Of a stretch of 64,000 nucleotides of DNA, positions 46,207-54,025 are shown in pieces; the first letter of the stretch is position 1; each line of letters starts with the position of its first letter. The stretch comes from Hyphomicrobium sp. (GTDB lineage: Bacteria; Pseudomonadota; Alphaproteobacteria; Rhizobiales; Hyphomicrobiaceae): contig JASBTM010000017.1 in the NCBI GenBank assembly GCA_030148425.1, positions 558,001 through 622,000 on the forward strand, written 5' to 3'. Below the pieces are notes generated by a model. That model did no database searches. It was not told the origin of the DNA and saw nothing but the letters and a program-made list of their open reading frames with translations. The translations under genes and the position numbers were made by a program.

Positions 46207-47307
46207 TCAGTTCGTCTTGACCGCGGAGGTCGTGACGTTCGCTTCGCTGTCGAGCTTGAAGAACGTGTCCACACGCATTCCGGTGAACAATGGCGGATGA
46301 CCGTCGAGTGAAATCATGACCTCGACGACTTCGACGTCGTTCGGCCGACGCGGGCCTCGTGTTGCGATACGCGGCGCGCCGAGAGACTGAGAAATAGACG
46401 TAACGGTGCCTTCGAACGTCTTGTCGGGGAAAGCATCCGCTTTCACCACCACGCGCTGGCCGACGCGAACCTTGGCGGCGTCACGTTCTTCGACTTCGGC
46501 GCGAAGGCGAAGGCTCGACATGTCACCGAAGACGACAAGCGCACTGTCGGGCGACGGGACTGCGGTTTCGCCGACGCGAGCCAAGACGTTGAGCACGGTG
46601 CCGTCGGCGGGGGCGCGGATGCGCGTACGCTCAAGCGCAAGCTCAGCCGAACGGAGGTCGGAACGTGACAGCGCGAGCGAAGACTCAAGGCGCTGCTCAA
46701 GCGGCATGCCCGTCTCTTTCTCGACTTGCGCAAACTTGTCCTTGGCGGTTGCCAAGGCGCTTTCCTTATCGGCGAGATCCTTGCGCGCAGTTTCGACAGC
46801 ATCTTCCGGTCCGCCGGTGACTTTCCAGGCGCGATAGGCTTTGTCGAAGGCTTCGTGCGCAGTGAAAACAGCTTGCTGCGCCTTGAACACTGCATCGTCG
46901 GCGTTGCGGCGATCGAGGGCCGGACCCGTCACCGGCTCGTCAGCGCGTTCGCGCTCACGCACGCCGGCTTCAGCCGCGGCCGCGTAAATCTTATTGTAAT
47001 AGTCGGCATCGTCTAAACGGAGCAGGAGATCGCCCGCTTTAACGACGTCGTTGTTCTTGGCGAGGATCTCGACGATCTTGCCGCCAACTTCGCTCGCAAT
47101 CCGGACTTCGCCATCTTTCGGCTCGACGCGAGCCGTGGCGGACGCCGCCCACTGCGGGGCTGCCGGGGTGTCGGCATGAGCCGAACCTGCTACGCCGGCA
47201 AGACTTCCGTCGCCGTTCGTCAGCGCATGGATGCCAAAACTACCTACGAGCGCCACAGCGGCGGCGGCCACGATGGCCGAGATCGCAGGATTAATCTTCT
47301 TAAGCAT
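46207..47307 (-). CDS. DevB-type periplasmic adaptor of an ABC exporter
   Basis: The 366-residue protein has an N-terminal membrane anchor (about 8-30), a lipoyl half-motif (AKNNDVVKAGDLLLRLDDADY), a long coiled-coil hairpin (about 110-225) and a second lipoyl half, RIRAPADGTVLNVLARVGE, then a beta-barrel. This is the HlyD/DevB adaptor of a type I-like tripartite exporter. Its ATG at 47307 follows GAGGCGAAAG and overlaps the ATPase gene by eight bases. The substrate is unknown; the model DevBCA system of heterocystous cyanobacteria exports glycolipids. Confidence 0.9.
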   Translation of the reverse strand: MLKKINPAISAIVAAAAVALVGSFGIHALTNGDGSLAGVAGSAHADTPAAPQWAASATARVEPKDGEVRIASEVGGKIVEILAKNNDVVKAGDLLLRLDDADYYNKIYAAAAEAGVRERERADEPVTGPALDRRNADDAVFKAQQAVFTAHEAFDKAYRAWKVTGGPEDAVETARKDLADKESALATAKDKFAQVEKETGMPLEQRLESSLALSRSDLRSAELALERTRIRAPADGTVLNVLARVGETAVPSPDSALVVFGDMSSLRLRAEVEERDAAKVRVGQRVVVKADAFPDKTFEGTVTSISQSLGAPRIATRGPRRPNDVEVVEVMISLDGHPPLFTGMRVDTFFKLDSEANVTTSAVKTN

Positions 47308-48052
47308 GCAGCTTTCGCCTCTTCGTAAGGTCGGTAATTTCCGGGGAATCGATGCCCTCCGGCCGGCGTTCTTCGCCAACGATCTTGCCGTCTTCGATAC
47401 GCACGACGCGGTCGGCGTAGCCCAAGGTTCTCGGATCGTGCGTGACGGCAAGCACGCTGCGATTTTGCTCCTTGGCGATACGGGACAGAAGTCCCATCAC
47501 GGCGTGGCCATTCTCACTGTCGAGCGCGGCGGTCGGCTCGTCGGCGAGCACCAGAGAGGGTGAGCTTGCAATCGCGCGCGCAACCGCGACGCGCTGCTGC
47601 TCACCGCCCGAGAGATTGCGTGGATAGTTGGTCAACCTGTGACCGAGCCCGACCTCACGCAGAACTTCTTCCGAACGGCTGGTGGCCGCGAAACCCTTGA
47701 CGCCACGGACGTCCAAGGAAATGCGCACGTTCTCGAGGGCATTGAGCGTCGGGAACAAATTGTAGGACTGGAAGATGAAGCCGATGTGCTCGCGGCGGAC
47801 CTTCGCCAGCTCTTCAGCGGAGAGACCGTCGACGACCGTGTCGGCGATCCGAAGGCTGCCCGAGGTCGGCTTCAGGATGCAGCCGAGGATGGAGAGCAAC
47901 GTCGTCTTGCCGGAGCCCGATGGCCCCATCAACAACGTCAGTTCTCCCGGCACGAGGTCGAGGGACACGCCCTTGACCGCGACGACCAATCCGGCGCCGC
48001 TGCCGAGTTCCTTGACGATATTGTCTGCTTGCAGGACAGGTGCCGTGGTCAT
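47300..48052 (-). CDS. ABC exporter ATP-binding protein (DevA/LolD/MacB type)
   Basis: The 250-residue ATPase has Walker A GPSGSGKTT (43-51), the Q-loop in GFIFQSYNLFPTLNALENV, the signature NLSGGEQQRVAVARAI, Walker B SLVLADEPTAALDSENG and the switch histidine in AVTHDPR. The pattern SYNLFPTLNALENV is typical of the MacB/LolD/DevA group. The ATG at 48052 overlaps the permease stop by four bases (ATGA). Confidence 0.94.
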   Translation of the reverse strand: MTTAPVLQADNIVKELGSGAGLVVAVKGVSLDLVPGELTLLMGPSGSGKTTLLSILGCILKPTSGSLRIADTVVDGLSAEELAKVRREHIGFIFQSYNLFPTLNALENVRISLDVRGVKGFAATSRSEEVLREVGLGHRLTNYPRNLSGGEQQRVAVARAIASSPSLVLADEPTAALDSENGHAVMGLLSRIAKEQNRSVLAVTHDPRTLGYADRVVRIEDGKIVGEERRPEGIDSPEITDLTKRRKLHA

Positions 48053-49179
48053 CTGGAAAACACCGTGGCCGGATCTATCTTCGTGACCTTGACGATGGCC
48101 GAAAGCGCCGAGATCGCGCACATGAACAAAGTAAGTGCGAAAAGCCAGAATGCCAAACCAGGGGTCATCACCAACGGCAATGACGAGTTCCTGCTGAGGT
48201 AAAGTATCAATAACGCGATCGCCATACCAAGAACATAACCGATGATGGCGCTGAGCGCCGCCTGAGCAAGGATAACCTTGTAAATGTAGCCCCTGGACGA
48301 GCCGAGGGCGCGCAAGGTCGCGAACTCGTGAATGTGATCCTTGGTGCTCGAGTACAGCGTCTGAGCGACGATAACGGTTCCGACGAGACTGCCGAGGATT
48401 GCGCCGCCGATCAGCGCAAGACCCGCGCCAGTGCGGAACAACCACTGCTTGAGGCTGCGACTCTCGAATTCATCTTTGGTCAGGACGTCGGCGGAATCGA
48501 GACGCTGGGACAAATCTTTTTGAACCTCGGCGACGTTTGCGCCGGGCGCGAGCTTCACGAGCAGAAAGGTGGACTTGTCGTCATCGGAACCGAGAAGCTG
48601 GCGGGCGCGATTGAGCGTCGTGTAGGCGTAGGGCGACTGGGTAAACGAGCGGATACCTTCTGTCAGGGCGCGAATCTTGACGCGGCCGTTTGCGACCTGC
48701 GCGGTATCGCCGATGCCGTCAATGCCAAGCTCGCCGAGATAGGTCTGGTCGACAGCAATTGCATCAGGCGCCTTGATGTCTTCGACGGTGCCCTTGGTCA
48801 GCGACCACGGCACCAGACCTTGATCGTCAGCATCGGCACCAATCAAAACGACGCGCGAAGATCCGCCGGACGGTTTGCGCCATTCAGCGAACGCAACCAC
48901 GATAGGCACTACGCTTTCGATCCCGGGCGTCGCCAAAGCCTGATGGCGCTCGCGGTCGCCTAGAAGAAGACCGCCGTCCTCGAAGCTCTTGGCACCGTAG
49001 GTCGTCACGATGAGATCGGCGTTCGAACGCGCGATGTTCGCGGTGATCATGCGGCTCGAACCCAGGTAGAGGCCAAGTTGCACAGCCACCAAGACAATCG
49101 AGAAAAGAATGCCGACCAACGTCACCGCGAGGCGAACACGATCGTGCAGCAAATTCCGGAGCGCAAGAGTGAAGACCAT
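48049..49179 (-). CDS. ABC exporter permease (DevC/FtsX-MacB type)
   Basis: The 376-residue protein has one N-terminal membrane helix (about 17-40, LAVTLVGILFSIVLVAVQLG), a large periplasmic domain (about 45-245) and three C-terminal helices, the layout of the FtsX/MacB permease family; the cytoplasmic loop HIHEFATLRALGSSRGYIYKVILAQA contacts the ATPase. The ATG at 49179 has TGAGGC upstream; an ATG at 49218 is less likely. It is the first gene of the three-gene exporter operon (permease, ATPase, adaptor). Confidence 0.93.
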   Translation of the reverse strand: MVFTLALRNLLHDRVRLAVTLVGILFSIVLVAVQLGLYLGSSRMITANIARSNADLIVTTYGAKSFEDGGLLLGDRERHQALATPGIESVVPIVVAFAEWRKPSGGSSRVVLIGADADDQGLVPWSLTKGTVEDIKAPDAIAVDQTYLGELGIDGIGDTAQVANGRVKIRALTEGIRSFTQSPYAYTTLNRARQLLGSDDDKSTFLLVKLAPGANVAEVQKDLSQRLDSADVLTKDEFESRSLKQWLFRTGAGLALIGGAILGSLVGTVIVAQTLYSSTKDHIHEFATLRALGSSRGYIYKVILAQAALSAIIGYVLGMAIALLILYLSRNSSLPLVMTPGLAFWLFALTLFMCAISALSAIVKVTKIDPATVFSR

Positions 49180-49463
49180 GTGCCTCAGGGATCTCTCAAA
49201 GGTTTCGATTGGGGCCACCGGACCCGACGCATGGCGCTTGCTCTCAAATCGCGATCGGGGCGCCTATGAAGGGTCCTATAACCTTATTGTCTCGTTGCTA
49301 CCACAGCGAAACGCCAATTCCGGCCGCGGCACGTTCCGCAGTCTTGAAGTGGTAATCTTCCGCGCCTCTACCAAAGACTGCCCCAAAATTGCTGAAGCCT
49401 TAGCGAGGGTTTAACAAATTGGTTCCAATGTTTTGCCTCTTTCGCGGCATAGGAGATTGAAAG

Positions 49464-50177
49464 TTGGGCTTTCATCTGCGGTTTATTGTCATGCGTTGCT
49501 TCAACATTGCGAATTGTTCAGGCGCTGCGTTCGTTGCCGCTGGATTGCTACTCGGCTTTTCTTTGAGTTCCACTCCGGCAGCGGCAGAGCCGAGAGAAGT
49601 TGGCGTCTGGTACGACGATACCGGCCGCGGAGCCGTCAAAATCGAAATCTGCACACCGACAACGCTGTGCGCAAAGATCTATTGGCTCAAAGAGAAAACG
49701 TCCGCTGACAGCGGGAAGCCGCTCGTGGACCGTCTTAATCCCGAGCCGTCCATGCGCAACCGTCCGATTTGCGGTCTCCCCGTCATGGGCGACTTGGTGA
49801 AGATCGACAGCGGCTTCGACAACGGCTGGATCTACGATCCGAAGGCCGGCAAATCCTACAGTGTCGCGCTCGATCTGGTCGATGCCGACACGCTGAAGGT
49901 TACGGGTTACAAAGGCATGCGCTTCCTGGGCAAGTCCTTCATCTGGACGCGTGCGCCCGTGGATCTGCCGTCTTGCGATCAAGAAGCGGCACTCCCGCCG
50001 GCTCCTGCGCCCGTGCCCGCCGTTCGCAAAAAGCAGGTTCAGAACACGGCGGCGAAAAAGACCAAACACGAAACCGGCGCCTCCAAGCTTGGAGCCGCCG
50101 ATGTCGCAAAGTCATCTCATAAGAAGAAACCCGAGAAGGCGGCGGCTACTCAGCCGCCCCCAGTTGCTTCGAACTAG
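49464..50177 (+). CDS. DUF2147 secreted protein with lysine-rich tail
   Basis: The 237-residue protein has a signal peptide (about 10-42, ending AAAEP) and a DUF2147 domain: EVGVWYDDTGRGAVKIEIC, LCAKIYWLKE, DGWIYDPKAGK-type GWIYDPKAGKSYS and GFMGKSF-like RFLGKSFIWTR. DUF2147 proteins are small beta barrels of unknown role. About 70 C-terminal residues form a tail rich in Lys, Pro and Ala. The start is TTG at 49464, nine bases behind AGGAGAT; the ATG at 49491 is possible. The 3' end overlaps the converging hydrolase by 32 bases. Confidence 0.85.
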   Translation: MGFHLRFIVMRCFNIANCSGAAFVAAGLLLGFSLSSTPAAAEPREVGVWYDDTGRGAVKIEICTPTTLCAKIYWLKEKTSADSGKPLVDRLNPEPSMRNRPICGLPVMGDLVKIDSGFDNGWIYDPKAGKSYSVALDLVDADTLKVTGYKGMRFLGKSFIWTRAPVDLPSCDQEAALPPAPAPVPAVRKKQVQNTAAKKTKHETGASKLGAADVAKSSHKKKPEKAAATQPPPVASN

Positions 50178-51036
50178 TCGAAACGGCCTTCTGAATGGCG
50201 ACCTTGTCGGCCTGACGCGCGAGCAGACGGTCGACAAATTCGACTGTACGATCAACGACGTATCCACGCTGACGGTCGAGCATCACGAGGTGATAGCTGT
50301 CGTCGAGAACGGAGACCTCGACCAACCCGCCCAGGCGACGCTGAAGCGCCATCGTATTCTTGATGTCGCTCTGGTCGTCATGACGGGGGTGGAAAATCAA
50401 GGTATGTAACTTGACGAGCGGCAGCATGGGCCGCACGTTTCTTACGAGGGACAAGAACTCGTAAACCGTGCCGCCGCCACGCTCGGTGATGTCGGCCGGG
50501 AGGTTGTCCGGACCGCGCAGCGATTCAAGCGCGAAGTTACGGATTCGCTCGTCCTTGATACCGTAAGGCGCAGGCGTGCGGAATTTGAAGAGACGCGCCG
50601 TCCACTTATCGGTGACGAGGTGGAAGAGTTTAATCGTCTTCGGGATTGCCCAGCCGTTGACCGACAAGGTCGGCGCGAACAGCATCAGGCCACAGGCTTG
50701 ATCTTGCCGATAAGCCGCGAGCCTCAAGGCGAGGATCGATCCCGCCGAAGCACCGCCAATGACGATGTTATCGCAAACCGTCCGCATGTGATCGAACGCA
50801 GCAGCGACCGACTTATACCAATCCTGCCATGTCGACAGACCGGACACGTCGGTGCCGAAGGTCAGACCCGGAACCACGGGACAGTAAACTGTCATGCCCT
50901 TGCGCGAGAGCGCGTGTGCGATTGCTTTCATCTCAAGCGGCGAACCGCCAAGAGAATGAACCAGAAGCACCCCCGAACGGCCGCCGGGGATGTACAAACT
51001 TCCACGAGGGGCCTGAAATTTTTCTTTGTTTTTCAT
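50146..51036 (-). CDS. Alpha/beta hydrolase, carboxylesterase-like
   Basis: The 296-residue protein has the nucleophile elbow GASAGS with Ser98 in NIVIGGASAGSILALRLA, the oxyanion loop LLVHSLGGSPLE, an acid in FHPRHDDQSDI and the catalytic histidine in DDSYHLVMLD. This is the pattern of carboxylesterase/monoacylglycerol lipase-type hydrolases of the Est30 kind. No signal peptide is seen, so it is cytoplasmic. Its substrate is not known. The last 11 codons overlap the end of the DUF2147 gene on the other strand. Confidence 0.85.
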   Translation of the reverse strand: MKNKEKFQAPRGSLYIPGGRSGVLLVHSLGGSPLEMKAIAHALSRKGMTVYCPVVPGLTFGTDVSGLSTWQDWYKSVAAAFDHMRTVCDNIVIGGASAGSILALRLAAYRQDQACGLMLFAPTLSVNGWAIPKTIKLFHLVTDKWTARLFKFRTPAPYGIKDERIRNFALESLRGPDNLPADITERGGGTVYEFLSLVRNVRPMLPLVKLHTLIFHPRHDDQSDIKNTMALQRRLGGLVEVSVLDDSYHLVMLDRQRGYVVDRTVEFVDRLLARQADKVAIQKAVSTSSKQLGAAE

Positions 51037-51459
51037 TACCTACGTTGAACTCGTTATTTCCCTGTCGCTGGCTCTTACGACGCGGCTGCTTCAGATGCTA
51101 ACGCAACTTTGTCGCGTCGCCGTAGATTTGAGCTTCTTTGCAGATTCCCGCAGTTGAGACGTGGTTTGTGAAGCTATTACGAAGTGGCTGAAAACGCCAT
51201 AGCTTTTGACATCAGCTTACTGCTGTTTGGTTAAGCTGGACGTCATGCCGCGGCGCCTTTCTTTCAAACTGTTGCTGCGTTGCAGCAGATAAGTGCTATT
51301 AGCGCGAGTCGCACGCTGTCTGGCGCGATAAATGGTCCGCGCAATTCAGCCTTTCGCCGGGCACATAGCACTGCCACCGGATTTTTAGACCGGACGAAAT
51401 CGCGAGAAAAACCGCCGGTTTGGCCACTGTTCTCCCGCAATCCCTGATTTATACTTAAA
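51037..51459. other. Intergenic region, 423 bases
   Basis: No gene is supported. It holds the divergent promoters of the hydrolase and the 626-residue orphan. A TTGACA at about 51209 has no good -10 partner at normal distance. A small hairpin (TGCTGC-GTT-GCAGCA) lies near 51275. Confidence 0.4.
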
Positions 51460-53340
51460 ATGGGTATCCACCGGGTCCCGGTCTGCGATCAACGACGCTG
51501 GCCAGAGTTGCTTTGGGGCTATGCTGCAGTGGCTTTTTCGTTACGTCCGCTTGTCTCGCTCGTGACCGCCGCCGCCATCGCGACCGGGCACGTTTGGCCC
51601 ATCTCCGCCTCGGCTCAACCCATCAGCCGTGCCGAATACGAGGCCTGCCAAGCCAAGGATGACACCGCGCTTCGAGCAGCGGTGGTCACGATTGCGACCG
51701 ATGCCATTACGAACGGCACCAAATCGATCGACTACCATGCCCTCGTCGCGGAGCAGTGGCGGACCAGGAATCTCGACCAGATCATCGATACGCGGGTCGA
51801 TATCGCGATCGACGAAGTTACGAACGAGACGAGCTGGTCGGACCGGCTCCAATCGCTGGCCTACAGCGAAAAAGCTCAACAGCTCGCGACCGCTGTTGCC
51901 GAACGGGTCTACCGCTCCGACGCGGTCAAGGCCGGAATCGAGGATCTTGCGGCCGGTGTTGCGAAGGAAGTCGGCAAAACGATCGAGTTCGCAAGCTCCG
52001 ACGCAACCGGCTCTTTGCTCGATTGCCTCAAGGCCTACGTCGGGCCGCGTTACGGCGGCGCGGTTGCGAGCGCTCTCGCCGGCGACGCGAGCAAAGGCGT
52101 CATCGTCGATCCGAATAAGGGTTCGGGCGGCGTCTCGGCCGGGTCGGTGCTGAATGAGACGAGCGGCGGCCTCGCCGGAGCGACGATCCTGATCGTCCGC
52201 CGCCAACTTGCCAATCTCGCTTCGCGCGTCGGTCAGCGTATCGTCGGCAGCGTTCTGTCGCGGCTCGTTTCCGTGGTTGCGGGTGGCGTGGGCTTAGTGC
52301 TGATCGCCAAAGACCTATGGGACTTCCGCAACGGCGTTCTGCCGATCATCGCGCAGGAAATGAAATCGCCCGCCACAAAGGACAAAGTCCGCGACGAGCT
52401 TGCCAGCACGCTCAGCCAACAGATGAACGAGCACGTCAAGGAGATCGCGGAGGCTGCGGCAGATCAGGTTATCGAGGTCTGGCAGTCATTCCGGAGGGCG
52501 CACGCGCTTGTGCTGCGGCTCGCCGAGCAGAACGGTGAATTCAGGGCCTTTCTCGATGGCGTGAAGCCGGACGCGCTGCCTCGCCTCGACGAGGTCGTTT
52601 CGATCCTCGTGGCGTCGGAGGGCGAGGCGTCGGTCCTGCGGCGGCTCCAGGACGGCTCGCTCAACACCGCCGTTCATCTGATGCCCAGCAAGGGGATGGA
52701 GGTCGCACGCGATCTCAAGTCGCTTCAGGCCGGACTCGACTGGACCGCCCTCGCGGGTAACCAGCTCGACGCCGTCGTCCAATATGAGTTGCATAAGCGG
52801 ATTAACCCGGCCGAGCTGACCCGCGCATCGCTCGACAGAATACTGGCGCTCGGAGACCGGACCGCGATCCTGAAGGTTGCGCGCCTACCCGCCGGCGCGC
52901 GCGATCTTCTCTTCACCCTGAATTCGAACGATCTCAACGGCTTGCTGAGATCGCTTTCGGACAACGAACTCGAGGCGCTCGCGAGCTACCTTTCCGGTCT
53001 CAAGCCGGACAGCCGGGACAAGGTCTTGCGGATCGTCGCCGCCGAGCCGGTCAAAATGCAGGTCCTGGCGTCAAAGCGTGTCCGAGAGCGCATCATTGCC
53101 AGCCGCGACCAGTCTGCCGCAGTCGACATGATGCTGGCTCCGGACAGCGGGCTTTCGACGCAAGCGCTCGTCCGGGACACCACGCTCGTCTGGGACGGTC
53201 AGGTCGCGCCGCTGTTGCTTTGGGATAAACATCCGACCGCAGTGACGCTCGCAGGGATCCTGGGCTTCATCGTGCTTTTCTGGTTTGGACGCCTGTTTCG
53301 GCCGAGGCGGATTTCCGGGCCACAGCCTGGCGGCACATAA
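51460..53340 (+). CDS. Large orphan membrane/periplasmic protein
   Basis: I do not recognise this 626-residue protein. It has a signal-like helix (about 26-52, ending ISASAQP), a helical domain with two cysteines (EYEACQAKDD and LLDCLKAY), an internal hydrophobic segment (about 260-286, VVAGGVGLVLIAKDLW), a long alpha-helical region (about 290-580) with repeat-like pieces such as RLPAGARDLLF, LNSNDLNGLLRSLSDNELEALASYLSGL, and a final membrane helix (about 590-612) with a basic tail. Thus it probably spans the membrane with most of its mass in the periplasm. The ATG at 51460 has no clear ribosome binding site, so the true start may be a little downstream. Confidence 0.75.
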   Translation: MGIHRVPVCDQRRWPELLWGYAAVAFSLRPLVSLVTAAAIATGHVWPISASAQPISRAEYEACQAKDDTALRAAVVTIATDAITNGTKSIDYHALVAEQWRTRNLDQIIDTRVDIAIDEVTNETSWSDRLQSLAYSEKAQQLATAVAERVYRSDAVKAGIEDLAAGVAKEVGKTIEFASSDATGSLLDCLKAYVGPRYGGAVASALAGDASKGVIVDPNKGSGGVSAGSVLNETSGGLAGATILIVRRQLANLASRVGQRIVGSVLSRLVSVVAGGVGLVLIAKDLWDFRNGVLPIIAQEMKSPATKDKVRDELASTLSQQMNEHVKEIAEAAADQVIEVWQSFRRAHALVLRLAEQNGEFRAFLDGVKPDALPRLDEVVSILVASEGEASVLRRLQDGSLNTAVHLMPSKGMEVARDLKSLQAGLDWTALAGNQLDAVVQYELHKRINPAELTRASLDRILALGDRTAILKVARLPAGARDLLFTLNSNDLNGLLRSLSDNELEALASYLSGLKPDSRDKVLRIVAAEPVKMQVLASKRVRERIIASRDQSAAVDMMLAPDSGLSTQALVRDTTLVWDGQVAPLLLWDKHPTAVTLAGILGFIVLFWFGRLFRPRRISGPQPGGT

Positions 53341-53488
53341 GCGGCCTTCAACAAGCTTTCCACATCAATTGCCGGGGCGTCGTCTCGGCTGTGACGACTG
53401 CCTGCTATAAGGATTCGCGATCATGAACCCGCGACCAAAGGGGGTGGAAATGCGCGTTCGTTTGAGAAGCGAGGACGGAGCTCACGAC

Positions 53489-53665
53489 ATGGGATTGAAG
53501 GCACCGGGCATCATAACGTTTATGCTCTCCGTGATTTTGACTGTGATCGTACTGATGTCCAAGTTCTTCGGTGCAGAAATTCCTGGCCTGACCGGCAATG
53601 AATCCTGGGCAATGCTCGGAGCGTATACGCTGCTGATGCTCGGCTGCATGGTCCGCGGAATGTAG
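53489..53665 (+). CDS. Small two-helix membrane protein
   Basis: The 58-residue protein MGLKAPGIITFML continues as two membrane helices around a short loop, SKFFGAEIPGLTGNES, and ends CMVRGM. Proteins of this pattern are frequent in Rhizobiales and have no known function. The ATG at 53489 has GGAG eight bases upstream and gives the compact form; ATGs at 53423 and 53450, also with ribosome binding sites, would add 22 or 13 polar residues. Confidence 0.7.
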   Translation: MGLKAPGIITFMLSVILTVIVLMSKFFGAEIPGLTGNESWAMLGAYTLLMLGCMVRGM

Positions 53666-53785
53666 GCGCGCGAGCATGCCAAAAACCCGCCATGGCGGCC
53701 CGGAACGGCATCTCGTTTATGTTCGTCAATTGGCGCGCTTTTCATGTGCGCTGGTGTCGCGCGGCATCCGGCGATCTAGAGAGAC

Positions 53786-54025
53786 ATGATGCCTGCGATT
53801 ATCCATCAAGGCATGCCGAAAGAAATGTCTCAAGTCTTTGCTCGCCGTGCGCGGCTTTCATCGAAAGCTATCGTCACCGCGATCGTATTGACACTGGCCG
53901 CACTTGCAGCGATCGCCGTCGCCGCAAGGCAGGAGAGACAGACGTCGGCGATCAAAAACCTTGATCCGGTAACGCGCTTATCGGTCGGAACCGGCTCAGT
54001 TCTGGTTCCTGTCGTCAACCGCTAA
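53786..54025 (+). CDS. Small single-pass membrane protein
   Basis: The 79-residue product has a basic N-terminus (ARRARLSSK), one membrane helix (about 27-47, AIVTAIVLTLAALAAIAVAA) and a short polar tail. I do not recognise it. The start could be either of two adjacent ATGs at 53786 and 53789 or the ATG at 53813. Its last 30 bases overlap the end of the converging pabB-pabC gene. The composition and clean membrane helix suggest it is real, but no other support is visible. Confidence 0.5.
   Translation: MMPAIIHQGMPKEMSQVFARRARLSSKAIVTAIVLTLAALAAIAVAARQERQTSAIKNLDPVTRLSVGTGSVLVPVVNR

Noticed and set aside
46207-49179. Assignment of the ABC exporter as MacB or LolCDE
   Set aside because: The separate ATPase, single N-terminal-helix permease and HlyD-like adaptor fit DevBCA better; MacB fuses ATPase and permease, and Lol lacks this adaptor.
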